Origin: Tetrahymena thermophila SB210
Lineage: Eukaryota > Ciliophora > Oligohymenophorea > Hymenostomatida > Tetrahymenidae
Direction of reading: 5' to 3'
Assembly: GCF_000189635.1 (NCBI RefSeq)
Contig: NW_002476434.1
Coordinates: forward strand, 1,860,001 to 1,924,000
DNA: 64,000 bases
The notes under the pieces were generated by a model. The model was given only the letters and a program-made list of their open reading frames with translations, ran no database searches and was not told where the DNA came from. Position numbers and translations under genes: made by a program. Below, in pieces: positions 11,908-23,963 of this stretch. Numbering within the stretch: the first letter of the stretch is position 1; each line of letters begins with the position of its first letter.

Positions 11908-13047
11908 ATGCTCAAACTAGAATCTTATGAATTTGCTCAACTTTTAAATAGCTTTGCATTCAAGCTTTATCATGAAACAAGATTAAGTGATGAAAATCTT
12001 GTACTTTCGCCAGCTTAAATGATGATTTCCTTGAGTTTATTAGCCATGGGATCAGATTCAAATACTGAAAAACAATTTTAAGTGCTACTTGGTTATGGTG
12101 ATCCAAGTAAATTAGGAAAATGTTTGCAGTAAGGTGTAAAAGAAGTATTACATTGGGTAGAGAAATTTAGTATCACAAGTATTTAAATAGAAAAGAGCTT
12201 GACAATTAAATAAACATTTCCATTATTTTTAAAGCAGTGTGGATTAGATTATGATATGTTTTTTGGGTAAGTAGATTTTGTTAAAGGCAGCTAAGCATAT
12301 AAGAATTAAATTAATGAATACGCTGTCTAATAATTAGGAGTATAAAAATTGATACCTGATGGATATTTAAATTCTTTTGTAAGAGCTGTTGTTATAAATT
12401 CAATTCGTTATTAATGTGTTTTTCATACTCCCTTTTCTGAAAAGCTAACATAATAAGATACTTTTGTTATAAATAATCACACAACAAACTATAAAACGTT
12501 GCTAGTGGAGGTATTTATGATGAATTAAATTGAATTTTATAAATATTTTGATGATAAAGTAGCTACTTTTGTTGGTATTCCTTTGAAAGATTTTAGATTT
12601 CATTTGGATATCATAATCCCAAAAATCAACATTAAAGAATATGAAGCTCTTATCAATTATGCTGCTTACGTTTAATATATTCTCCAGTCAAAGAAAACTA
12701 AATTGCATTTAAAATTACCTCGCTTTAGAATTTAGTATTAACAAACAAAACCCTTTAAAGATATTTTAGTGGGAATGGGATTAGCTGACATCTTCTAAAG
12801 TATGAAAAGTGATTTAAGTAAAATTGAAAAAACAAAGAGTGCTTGTTTGAGTGAAGTATTGTCAAGACCTATCATAGAAGTTTTTGAAGACGAACTCAGT
12901 GCAGAATAATCACTAGAATTACCAAAATATACTCAGCCTCCAATAGTTGTAACTGTAAATAGACCATTTTTATATGCAGTTAGAGAAACATTAACAAATT
13001 CAATCTTAATATTTGGCAAGCTGATAGATCCAACTCAGATGGAATGA
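11908..13047 (+). CDS. serpin-fold protein, probably intracellular
   Basis: This single exon of 380 codons gives 379 residues, the usual length of a serpin core. Serpin landmarks appear in order: FAFKLYHE near residue 15; LSPAQMMISLSLLAMG with the following TEKQF helix near 32-60; the INEYAVQQLGVQKLIPDG segment; AVVINSIRYQCVFHTPF, equivalent to the strand 3A 'NAIYFKG' region; and a C-terminal signature NRPFLYAVRETLTNSILIFG near 353-372. There is no signal peptide, so a cytosolic clade B-like location is likely. The hinge of the reactive-centre loop (about residues 324-333, EVFEDELSAEQ) lacks the Gly-Thr-Glu-Ala-Ala-Ala pattern of inhibitory serpins, so protease inhibition is doubtful. Few introns and isolated occurrence would fit horizontal acquisition, but this is only a suggestion. 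Confidence 0.93.
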
Positions 13048-14440
13048 ACTAAAAAAGCAGAAATAAATTTATATAAACCAACTAAAAAATAACAAAATCT
13101 AAAAATTAATTAATAAAAACAATTTTTAACTAATCCATAAATTAAAATAAATTAATGTATTAAAAAATTTTTTGAAAAATTCAAAAAAAATTAAACTATT
13201 TTATAATATTTTAGTTCATAAAAATTGATTCGAAAAAGAAATTCTATATTGAAAAATAGCAAATATTTTTATTGCTTACAACTTTATATCAAAAAGAGTG
13301 CTTAAAGTGATAAACTAAAATCGAAAATAATTAAAAAAATGTTACATTTTTTTAAAGAAGAAGGAAAAAAAAATAAATGATATTAATTTTTTTAGATTTT
13401 ACAAAAATTTAGTAGAAATAAATAGAAAACAAAAGTTTGAATTGTTGATATGAATAATGACTTTATAATTTTATTTTCTTAAAAATCTTAAAAGTGCTAA
13501 ATAAATCTATATTTTTAAACAATTAATTTTTGGAAGAATTATAAGTACTCAACAAAGTTTTTGAATTTTTAAATTATTATTAAAAAATTAAAATTCTTAA
13601 TTTTATTTTATTAATTATAAATTTATTTAAAAAACAATTAAAAGTAATGTTCTTTTTTTTGCTCTTTAACAACAACCCAAATATTTAAGGCTAAAATAAA
13701 TATAAAAAATTAAAGTTAGTCAATATAACTTAATCACAGAAATATTTAATAATATGTTTGCTTCATTTTGGTTTTATTTTATTTTTAATATTTTAACTCA
13801 AATAATTAGGGTAAAGAATATATTAAAATATTTTATTTATCATCTTTTTATGTTATCTTGAATTGGTTAAGAATTTTATTAATTATAAAATATTAAATAA
13901 AAATATTAAGTAATTTTAATTATATTAAAAACAAACTTTCAATTTTTGTTCACATTATGGATGGATGATTTTAGTTTTTTGAATAATTATTATTACTCTA
14001 AAGTTTTTAACTTTGTTCGAAATCAATTTATGAAATCTGTTGAGATTTATATATTTTTATTCCTATCTAACTAATTATTTTGTTGATTTTAAACCTTCGA
14101 GTTTCCTTTAGCATAAATCTTTTGATCTTCATTTAGATTGTTTACAAAAAACTACTCATCATTTTCATAGAATTTCTAACCTTAAATTTTAATTAAATTT
14201 TATTGATTTTTCTAGTTTTTATTATTTTAATTTTAGTCATTTAAATTGTGAAGTTGTGAAGGTAATTTTTTAATTCAAATTTATTAAAATTATTTTTTTA
14301 CTTTTGTTTATTTTTTTATTTCAATTAAATAAAAAAATAATTTAAATATATAAATGTTTTATAAATTTTATTGAAAATAAATAAAACAATAATAATTTAA
14401 TTGAGAAAATATGAAAATTAATATAAAAAATTTTACAGAA
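13048..14440. other. AT-rich spacer between convergent genes, no gene seen
   Basis: These 1.4 kb lie between the 3' ends of the plus-strand serpin gene and the minus-strand gene ending at 14441. The DNA is poly-A/T-rich with stops in every frame. No repeat or RNA gene was recognised. Confidence 0.5.
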
Positions 14441-15271
14441 TCAATTAGCTTTCAAAATAAAAAATTCCCTATTCCACTGTTTATATATATCTTTTTGCTT
14501 TAATAAAATATTATATGAAAATGATTAATAATAGTTTGAAAATGGGTAGTAGACTTTTTTATCTTATATGATATGCAATATACCAAATGCCAATTTTAAA
14601 CACATATCATAGGATTGGAATATTCTTAAAAGAATGCTCTCTTAATATATAAATAATCTAGAATAGATTTTAATTTAGTCTTTGTGGTTCATTTCTAAGG
14701 TTATTTAATTTTTGGAGTTAAAGTTGAAATTTTAAATAAAGTTAATTAGCTACTCTCTTTTTAAATCATTTAATTTTTTATTAGAAACTTGACAGCATAT
14801 TAGAATCACTTCTTAGCTATCAAATTCATCAAATTCAATACTTTAATAATCATTTTAGTCTTGTAAGGTTGTAGGAAATTAAGTTGTAAATTTTAGATCA
14901 CAATTTTTTTCAGGAGAACTTGAATTGTTAATGTTTATTTATTCAAACAGTTGAGTGATTCTAAATTTTAATTTATTAATTTCTGAATTTGTTTAGTTAT
15001 TAAACGATTATATACTTAATATTTCCTTAAGAAATACATTTAAATTATTTTATACACACTCTATGTATTATTTAAGTTAATTTTCATCTTCTAAGTCATA
15101 CTCAAGCATTTGAATGTTTAAGAACTCATTATTTTAAATTAGCTATAAAAAGTCATCTCCATTTCTAATAGCATCAAAAAATGAAAATAATTTAGAATCA
15201 TTCTCATTTTTATTGTTCATACTTAGTTAAGAAAGCATATCTTGTTATTTTTTTTAATCTTCAGCAATCAT
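14441..15271 (-). CDS. hypothetical protein, 276 residues
   Basis: An uninterrupted reading of 277 codons runs from ATG (complement of 15269-15271) to TGA (complement of 14441-14443), with many TAA/TAG codons read as Gln. The protein is acidic and Asn/Gln-rich. An N-terminal low-complexity region is followed by predicted helices (ENQLKQYIECVQNNLNVF) and a C-terminal part with aromatic and hydrophobic residues (LRIFQSYDMCLKLAFGILHI). No signal peptide, zinc motif or known domain is visible and I do not recognise the family. The length of the open frame in such AT-rich DNA and the sensible residue composition support a real gene. Confidence 0.7.
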
Positions 15272-15395
15272 TTATTAATATTTTATTTTTATTTTAATAT
15301 GGTTATTTTAATTTTTTTTTTGGAATAAAACCATTTAAAGATATCCATGAAATTTCTCTTTTTTATATTCATGTTGTAACCGATTAATTTTATTT

Positions 15396-15995
15396 AAAGA
15401 TGTAATCTCAGCTGTAAAAAATAATTACTAACTTTATTTATTTCTCTTTATTAAAAATTAAAAGAGCATTTTAGATTTATTACCTGTAATTTATTTTTGA
15501 TTTTTATAAAAAAAGATATAAAAAAATATCAAATTTTAATAACGTCATCATTTATTTTATTTATGATAATAATCTTTAATTTAGTTAGAAAAATTATTAA
15601 ATAAAATAAATGAGAAAATGATTTATTTTTTATTTATCTTGAAAGTAATAAATACTTCTAGGTCATACTCAAAAAAAAGCATTTGAATGTTTAAGAACAA
15701 ATTATCTTAAATTAGCTAAAAAAATCATCTCAGTTTCTAATAGCATCAAAAAAAAAAAATTTTTTAAATGTAATCTCAGCTAAGAAAACTAATTACTAAT
15801 ATTTCTCTTTTTTTAAAAAAATTCATATAGTTTGTAATTAAAAGAACACTTTAGATTAATTATGTCGTATTTTATTTTTGATTTTCATAAATAATGTAAT
15901 TTTCTTACTGACGTCATTATCTATTTTACTTATCATCATAATGAACTAATTTAGTTAATTAAATAAAATAAATCAGAAAATTATTTATTTATCTT
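15396..15995. repeat. duplication carrying a relic of the adjacent gene's 5' end
   Basis: The DNA upstream of the 276-residue gene is present twice, about 368 bp apart (15396-15640 and 15764-15995). Both copies share 'tgtaatctcagct', 'gacgtcat'/'aacgtcatc', and 'ttatttatcttgaaagtaataaat'. Between them, 15655-15755 repeats the coding start region at 15090-15180 (shared 'gtcatactcaa', 'gcatttgaatgtttaagaac', 'tttctaatagcatcaaaaa'). The arrangement is a partial tandem duplication that took in promoter and first coding part, leaving a dead 5' fragment. Confidence 0.7.
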
Positions 15996-16394
15996 GAAAG
16001 TAATAAATGGAAGGAACACTTTTTCTTTCAAAACATTTAACTTAATAAATTTTCATACAATAAGTGTAATCATTAAATTCTTAAATTATGATTTTTATTG
16101 AAAAATTACTTACACTTAAATAAAAAGAAGCGACCATTAATAAATAGTTAAACTATTTTTGATATAAATATATTTTTTCTCTTATTTATTTGCGATTAGA
16201 GACTTTTAAGGAATTCAATAAGATATTAATTAATCAATTATCCAAATACATTTTTTAAAAAGAAAGATTATTCTCTTAAGTAAAAATAAATTAATTGTAA
16301 AACATAAAAATTTTATTGTTTTTTTTGTTTTTAAAAATTATTTGTTTGTTTCATTCAATCTTTTAAATAACTCTTATTTTATTTCTAAAAATTA

Positions 16395-16430
16395 TTTGTT
16401 TGTTTGTTTGTTTGTTTGTTTGTTTGTTTC
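16395..16430. repeat. (GTTT)n microsatellite
   Basis: This is a perfect run of about nine GTTT units at the left edge of the tandem repeat block. Confidence 0.9.
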
Positions 16431-16439
16431 ATTCAATCT

Positions 16440-17162
16440 CTAAAATAACTCTTATTTAATTTCTCTAAAAATTATTTATTAATAAAATGTTATTCTCTAA
16501 TATAATAAAATAATATTTTTAATGTTAATGTAAGTTTCAGATTAATTTAAAGATGTTTTACAAATTTAAATTTATCAAATGCTTCGAAGCAAGCAAATGT
16601 TAAAATTAGATCTTTTTATAATTTCTACTATGTGTAATTTGTTAGAGATTTAAATATAATTTGTAAATTTTTTAATTTTTAAGAAATGAATACATGATTA
16701 TTTAAAAAATATAAATATCTTACTATTTCTTAACAAACTTGGTAATAGTATTTGATTTTTATGTATAACTAACTATTTTATTTTATCCTGTAATATAAAA
16801 AAATATTTAATTTATTTGATAATAATAAAACTAACCTTTTTAAAAAAATAATTATTAAAAATTATGTATTAATAAAATAGTTGTTATTAAAATAATTTTA
16901 TAAAATTATATCTGTAATAAATATGTAAATTTAAGATTAATTTAAAGTTACTTTAAAAATTAAATTTATGAAATGCTTCGAAACAAATATTAAATTTAGA
17001 TATTTTTATAATTTCTCCAATTCATTAAATGTGAAATTAGTTAGAGATTTAGATATAATTTGTAAATTTTTTAATAATTAAGAAATAAATACATGATTAT
17101 TTAAAAATATAAAGAACTGACTTTTTCTTAACAAACTTGGTTTTAGTATTTGAATTTATGTA

Positions 17163-17235
<73 letters not shown>

Positions 17236-17785
17236 GACTATTTTATTTTATACTATAATATAAAAAAATCTTTAATTTATTTGATAATAATACAACTAAC
17301 CTTTTTTAAAAAATAATTGGCATATTAAAAATTATTTGTTGTTCGCTCCAATCTCTATAACAAAGAACTCATATTTTATTTTAAAAAATTATTAATTAAT
17401 AAATGTTGTTATTAAAATAATATAATAAAATTATATCTATAATAAAAATGTAAATTTGAGATTAATTTAAAGCTACTTTAAAAATTTTAATTTATGAAAT
17501 GCTTCGAAACAAATATTAAAATTAGATATTTTTATAATTTCTCCAATTCATTAAATGTGAAATTAGTTAGAGATTTAGATATAATTAGTAAATTTTTTAA
17601 TTATTAAGAAATAAATACATGATTATTTAAAAAATATAAAGAACTTAATATTTCTTAACAAACTTGGTTTTAGTATTTGATTTTATGTATAACTAACTAT
17701 TTTATTTTATCCTGTAATGTAAAAAAATATTTAATTTATTTGATAATAATACGACTAATCTTTTTTAAAAAATAATTGGCAAGTA
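16440..17785. repeat. three tandem copies of a 390-480 bp unit
   Basis: Three related copies lie at about 16440-16850, 16850-17335 and 17370-17785. Each contains 'aaatgcttcgaa' (near 16578, 16969 and 17495), 'ttagagatttagatataatt', 'aaataaatacatgattattt', 'cttaacaaacttgg' and 'ttgataataata' in the same order. The middle copy is longer because a tetranucleotide tract has expanded inside it. No coding frame is conserved across the copies. Confidence 0.85.
17163..17237. repeat. (AACT)n microsatellite, about 18 units
   Basis: A run of about 18 AACT units interrupts the middle copy of the surrounding tandem repeat. The other two copies carry only two AACT units at the same place, so the expansion happened after duplication. 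Confidence 0.95.
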
Positions 17786-18180
17786 GATACAATAACTAGT
17801 AACTTAATTTTTAAATATTAGTGTAACACCCTCTAAATATATTAACTGTAAAAAATATCATTAGGTTTCAATAAGACTTCAGGTATATTCAATAAGAGCT
17901 TTAATTAGATTTTTATAATATTTTCTTAATTTTCATATGATTTTCATAAAAAAATTTATTCATTTGATATTGGCTCTGAATCAAACATTATAACAACTAG
18001 AATGTAATAGTACATATTTGATAATGTGTGTATAGTTATTTTATCAGTTAAATTAGAATATTATATTAGTTTTTTCATATTTGTCTTGGGGAGGGTACTT
18101 GCAAACTTTTTTTGACGGGTAATAATTAATTAGAAAAAAATAATCCTATATCCAGCCAGTTCTCAAATTCTAACTAACTT

Positions 18181-18900
18181 ATTCATTAAGAATTATATTT
18201 TATATTGAAATTTTTAATATATTTTTGGTTAAGCTTGAAGAAGAACATTTAGAAAAAAGATGAAATTTACACTTCGACTAATAAATAAGCTAAACATCTT
18301 ACCAAGTTAATATTTTGTTATGGTATTGATTCAGTGCTCAAACAAATAACTTAAAATTTAAAAATAAAAATTAGAATACTAAACAAAAGTCTTTTAATTT
18401 GAAATTTTAATAAAAATTAGAATACCAAAATATAAAACATGAAAAATGCTTTTTATAAAAATTGGTATTTTATATTAATTATCAAATTAGTTTATTAAAA
18501 ATTATTTTTATAGTTTCTTTTTTTTTGATATTTATTCACACTTATTCATTGGTAAGAATTATATTGAAATTTTTAATATATTTTTTGGTTAAGCTTGAAG
18601 AAGAACATATGGAAAAAAGATGAAATTTATCTTTCGACTAATAAATAAACTAAACATCTTATCAAGTTAATATTTTGTTATGGTATTGATCCAGTACTTA
18701 AACAAATAACTTAAAATAAAAATAAAAATTAGAAAACAAAAGAAACTTCTTTTAATTGAAATTTTAATAAATTTAGAATGTCAAAATATAAATATGGAAA
18801 ATGCTTTTATAAAAATTGGCATTTTATATTAATTATCAAATTAATTTGTTAAAAATAATTTTTTTAGTTTATTTTTGATATTTAATCACTCAATATTCAT
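18181..18900. repeat. two tandem copies of a 360-bp unit
   Basis: The block 18181-18540 is followed by a close copy at 18541-18900. Matching landmarks such as 'ggttaagcttgaagaagaac' (18227 and 18587), 'tttcgactaataaataa' and 'tattttgttatggtattgat' sit exactly 360 bp apart. Divergence is low to moderate. No coding frame is evident. Confidence 0.88.
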
Positions 18901-19751
18901 TCTATAATTTATAAATTATTTAAAAAATGAGAATATTTTATTATTGATTTGATTAGGGATTGATGATGAAATATTTGAAGATGCAGAATGTTTAATTTTT
19001 CATATTTGGCTTTTTTATGTCCCGTGAACCAACCTTCATCTCTTTAAAAGTTTATCAAAAATCTTCTAACAAACTAAAAATATTTTTAAAATTTAAATTT
19101 TATTTATAATAATTTAAAAATAAAAATTATTAATTATAAAACTATTAACAAAAGAGGATAAAAGTATTGATAGTAATAAATTAATCACTATAAACAAATT
19201 AATTAAGTAGAAGCAAATAGATTTTTATGTTATTTCTGATTTATAGAAATTTAATCAAATTTTTATTAAAAACTAAAATTAAATACATAATTAATAGATT
19301 TAAAGATGAATTTTCAATTTATTTTTATTACTTTTTACTTCATTTTCTTTAATTTTTGGAAGATTTTGGTAATTGATAACATTAGATTTGTTTTATAATA
19401 AAATGAGTAAATTAATTTTGTTTTGCTTAATAAATAAATAAATATTTATGAATTTAGGTTACATTATATTTCTTACATTTCTATTCATTATCCAGAATAA
19501 TAGCAAACAAAGCGGTATTTTATTGTAGCATGTATTGAATAAATTTTGATTTATATTTTTTAGAAATGGATTAATCAAATATTAATTATTTAATATAGAT
19601 TTATGATTATTGATTGAATCATTAAATTAAAGATTTTTTAATTATTAGCTTTCTAAAATCAAAACTAAATATTTAGTGTAAACATTAATATTTCTATATA
19701 AAAAAGATTTAGATTCAATTTTAATATTTTTGAAAATCAACCTTAGAGAGT
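18901..19751. other. AT-rich spacer, presumed promoter region
   Basis: This is the 5' flank of the scramblase-like gene. No gene, repeat family or defined promoter motif was recognised. Confidence 0.5.
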
Positions 19752-20666
19752 ATGAATTAGCAGGAGAGAATTAGTGTGAGTTATAATTACAAAGAAACAG
19801 ATACTTCATCAAATAACTAAAATTAAGCTTACTCATCGAATGTAACTGAGATCCCAAGCAATTTAGAAATATTTTTAACTTAAAGCAGAATTCTGGACTA
19901 TTATACATTACAAAAATAAATAGATGAAGAATAAGCTTAAGATGAAAAAAGTAATGTGAAGTATATCAAGGTACTTGAATTGTGCTCTCAGTTTTTAAGC
20001 AAGTAGAAGGAAATATTTATTGTAAGAGATTATGAATGCTGCTCAAAACATTTATTTAGACAAAAAGTTTTTCATAAGTCTGAATAAATATCTTCAATGA
20101 CAGTAGAATTTCCAAGAAATGATTGCATAGGAGCACTTTCTAGGTGCTTAAGAAATCTATTTTTTGAGCATAAAGAGTCTCTAAATGGGGCTTCTTCTCC
20201 ATAAGATAATTTGAGAATTTAAGTATTTGGAAAAGCTAAGCTTGGATTAGTAACTATAGGTGGAATTCCAATAGGTAGATTTGAAGCTATTTATCCTTCA
20301 GTTTGCAAGTCTATATTTTGTAATGCTTCTATTAATGTAGAAGTGGAAGCTTTTTATGGAGAAAAAAGCTAAATTACAATTGAAAGAGATGCAGATAATA
20401 ATTAGCTTTTCATCGAAACACTTTGCTCCTGTTTTTGCTGCTTATACAATTCAAAGTAAATGAGAATCTTTAAAAATGGTAATCAAGTAAATACATTCTC
20501 TATTGACAGGTCTTGCTGGCATCATTTTTTACAGATTTGTTGTTCATCTTGTGTAAATGCTAAGTGGGAGGTAACTTAAATGCCAATGAGTACTAACTTG
20601 CTCAGTGATTTAGAAAAGGTATTAATTATAGCATCCTGGTTATATCAAATTGAATACACAAAGTGA
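19752..20666 (+). CDS. phospholipid scramblase-like protein
   Basis: This single exon of 305 codons gives 304 residues, close to the length of animal PLSCR proteins. The scramblase pattern is visible in order. A segment resembling 'L.QI.QIL....' lies near residues 35-55. IFIVRDYECCSKHLFRQ near 88-104 fits the family's 'E.T.CCTRNCCG' region. A long beta-rich part follows, with the Cys cluster CSCFCC near 225-230 and a second cluster CCSSC near 263-267. A hydrophobic C-terminal end (LEKVLIIASWLYQIEY) sits where the family has its terminal membrane-associated helix. Scramblases move phospholipids or act as palmitoylated membrane-associated regulators. The match is by pattern and order only, and the family's Pro-rich N-terminus is absent. 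An alternative is a cysteine-rich protein of the same fold with another role. Confidence 0.6.
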
Positions 20667-22043
20667 GATAATTAATAAATGTTAAAATGATAAAATACAA
20701 ATTTCTCCATGAATTAGATAATCTATCCTTTATTCCTGATAAAGTTTTTTATGGATATAAGGAATGCTTATAAGGATTTGTTTTTTTTTTGATTAGATTT
20801 TTTCGATGTAATCAAAACCCAAAGCAAAAAGAATATCAAACATATCAATACACTCATAATCAGTTTACTAAATTAATATATAAAACTTAACTATAATAAT
20901 CCTAAAATTTAAACACGAAGTTGTAACAGCAAGAGCTGTCCTTTATATTTATTGTAATCTACTTTAAAAATAATTTACTTTAATGTACATTAAAAATTTA
21001 GTTCTAATTGAGAATAATTATTTTTAACCAAAACATACATACATAAAATTGAGAAATATACTTTTTTTTAATAAACTCTTTAAAAGTATATTCTCAATTC
21101 ACATTTACAGTCTATATTAATTTTTTATTAAAAAATTCAAAAATGGTTGAATTAATTATTTCTTGTAAATTCAACTAATAAAAAAATTAAATTTAGTAGC
21201 AATTTCTTAAGAAATAATTTTTATAAGATCAAAAAAGTATTATTTTAAACTTTATTTTTTATTAAAACGTTTAATTCTACACTCAAACCTTAATTGCGGC
21301 CACCTTAATAGTATGAGAAATCGCTTATTGTTGGCAAACTTAAAAATAATTTTATAAAAAAGAATTCACAAAAAGCCTTGATATGTTGAACCTTAAATAT
21401 AATTTAACTAAAAATGTTTGTATGAACAGTTAGTTATCACTTTAGATAATTTTTTTTATGTTAAAAATGCTTTGATTTATACAGGAAATATTTAGCTTTT
21501 ATGAAGAAGAACAAATTTTATAATAAATTTTAAAACTCAAGATTTATATTTTTAAACTATCTTAATTGTAAAATATCTTGTTTTAATAAAATATTTAATA
21601 CTTAAACTAAAATAAAATAAAAATATGTTAAATCAAAAACCATTTTAAATACATTTTATACATATTTGAATGCACTAATTAATTTGATTTAAATCTTGAA
21701 TAGTTTATTATTTAATCTTTAGTCTTTTGTTTCATGATAAACATATAAAAGTGGAAAAAGTAATTTTCTTTGATGTAGAAATTTATTTTAATTTTAGCAG
21801 GTAATAAAAAGGAAAGAATATCAAAATATCATATTTGATTCTTAATTGATTAAAAAAATATTTATCTAATTTAGTTAATATAAAAAAAATCTAATTTGTC
21901 ATTCTAAAAAATTACTTATTTTGAATTTATTTTCTTTATTTTTTTTTGTATTTTCTGAAAATAAAAGTTTTAGATATTTTAATAACATTAACTAAATCAA
22001 TTAGATCTCAATCTCTTTACATAAAAAAACATCAATTTAAAAA
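20667..22043. other. AT-rich spacer, no gene seen
   Basis: This is intergenic DNA between two plus-strand genes. A short GC-richer patch near 21290-21330 ('ttgcggccacc') stands out but has no open frame, tRNA-like fold or repeat partner. Confidence 0.5.
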
Positions 22044-23963
22044 ATGGAAAAATTTGAGTTGAAATGCCCGAAGCATCCGTAGAAAAAAATAAAGTTTTTA
22101 GTAAATTCAATTTATAATGACTAATAAGTACTAATTTGCAGTAAATGCATTATTGACTCTGAAATTAGAAAAGGAGAGTTCATTTTAATATCCTAAATTA
22201 TGCAGCAAGGTGATGATAACTTAATTTAAAAATGGCCTCCTTTAGAAGATAGCTAAATCATTAAAAAGTTGGTTGATTTAACATAAGAAAATAACAACAT
22301 AACTTTGATGAATAATGTTAATGGTTTTTTTGAAGATCTAAAATAGAAAATTTTAGAAAAAATAGGTACAATTTAAAAAATAGTTATGACAAAAGCAAGC
22401 GATTTGAGCAACTAAAATGAATAAATCATTTAAAAATATAAAGAGATATCCCAAATACATCAATTAAGGTAATTATTAATGAACGAGAAAAAACAAGATT
22501 ATAATAATTTAGAATAAAAATGTAAATAGCTTATCAAAGAGTTGGAACTATAAAAAGAAAAAAACTAGCTCATTTTTTAAGAATTATATTTCAATATGAG
22601 TTAAGTAGGAAAAGATATAGATTTTTAAAGTACTAATGTAATTTAAGAGTAAATATTGCTGCTTTTAGATAGATTTAATTTTCTTTAAGAGAAATAAAAT
22701 GAAGAGTAAGAAGAAATAGATAAAAGAGCGAATTCTTAACTCCTAAACAACAAACCAACTATTTAATATGAAAAAATAAACAACTCAGATAGAATTTATA
22801 AATTAATCTCAAATGAATCAAATTATTGCTCAAAGTAATTTTTAAAAGATATAAAATAGATTCTCAAAAGTATAGAGCCCTTACTATCCTAAATTGAAGC
22901 ATAAGATATTTATCAAAAAGATAAGGAGCCTATAAAATTTAAAAATTTAAAGAAGGAGAATATGGAAAAGATAGAAAGCTATGCTCAACATATTTATAAA
23001 ATTAATTAAAAGAAAAAATAATATATCAAATAAATAGAGTAATCTAAGCAAATAAAAGAAATAAATAAAATTCTCAATTTCAGATTAAATTATTTAACTG
23101 ATTCATTCAAAAATAATTTTTACGAATATTTGATAGAGACTTATCCCTTTTTGAGTTCGATAGATGTTGACCAAATTACTACTTCAAGTGAAAACATTTC
23201 AAGTCTTCAACAGTTAAATGATCAAGAAACAAATGAATTAACCCTATTAATTAAGAAAAGACTTGAATTCAATTAATAGAATGTAAGTGATTCTAAATAT
23301 ATTGTAGATTAGCTTTATTAATAGCTTTCTATATATATCCCATAAAATGATATAAGAAATCTATTCTCAAGATTCCCAATTTTCGATTTAATCAAGATAA
23401 ATAGGACGATTGATATTTTATAAAAAATTTACTTTTATGAGGATTCAAATAAGAATGAATTACTAATTAAAAAGCATTCAAATAACTAAATAACAATTGA
23501 ATCAAACAATTAAATATAATTTAGTGTACTCTGTTTGCAAAATTTTACTTTTGAAAAGAACAATAGATATATTATTAGAATTAAAGTTGAATAATAGCGT
23601 TATTATTCTGAAATTTAATTTAGTGTTGGTTTATTGTATCAATCTCGATATTTAAAGTATTTTAATTACTAGAATTCGCTTTAAAGTAAATTCATATATA
23701 AAAATCATTCCTTATTTAATATTTTATCTCAAGCTTAATAAGTACCCTTCTCAAATGGAAATTAAATAGAAATTAGAATCCATATAAATGAGTCTATATT
23801 TGAAGTTTTAGATTATCCTAACTATAATACTAAAATAGTAATGATGAATTATCAATCTAAATATTAGCTTCAAAGCTAATTTAATCACAAACTATTTTTA
23901 AATCTATACAAAAATGCAAACATATCTATTATGGAAGCTTATATTGATAAAGAGTAATAATGA
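22044..23963 (+). CDS. TRIM-like protein: zinc-binding N-terminus, coiled coil, C-terminal beta domain
   Basis: One exon of 640 codons encodes 639 residues. The N-terminus has half of a B-box-like zinc site: C8-x2-H11 and C32-x2-C35 (CPKH, CSKC). The central part, about residues 110-400, is rich in Lys, Glu and Gln with heptad-like leucines, indicating long coiled coils. The last 170 residues alternate hydrophobic and polar residues (LCLQNFTFEKNNRYIIRI, IEIRIHINESIFEVLDY) in the manner of a B30.2/SPRY-like beta sandwich. The order B-box, coiled coil, beta domain is that of TRIM proteins, but no RING finger is present and the zinc site is incomplete. Such B-box-annotated genes are numerous in ciliates. 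The function is unknown, with a scaffold role most likely. Confidence 0.7.
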
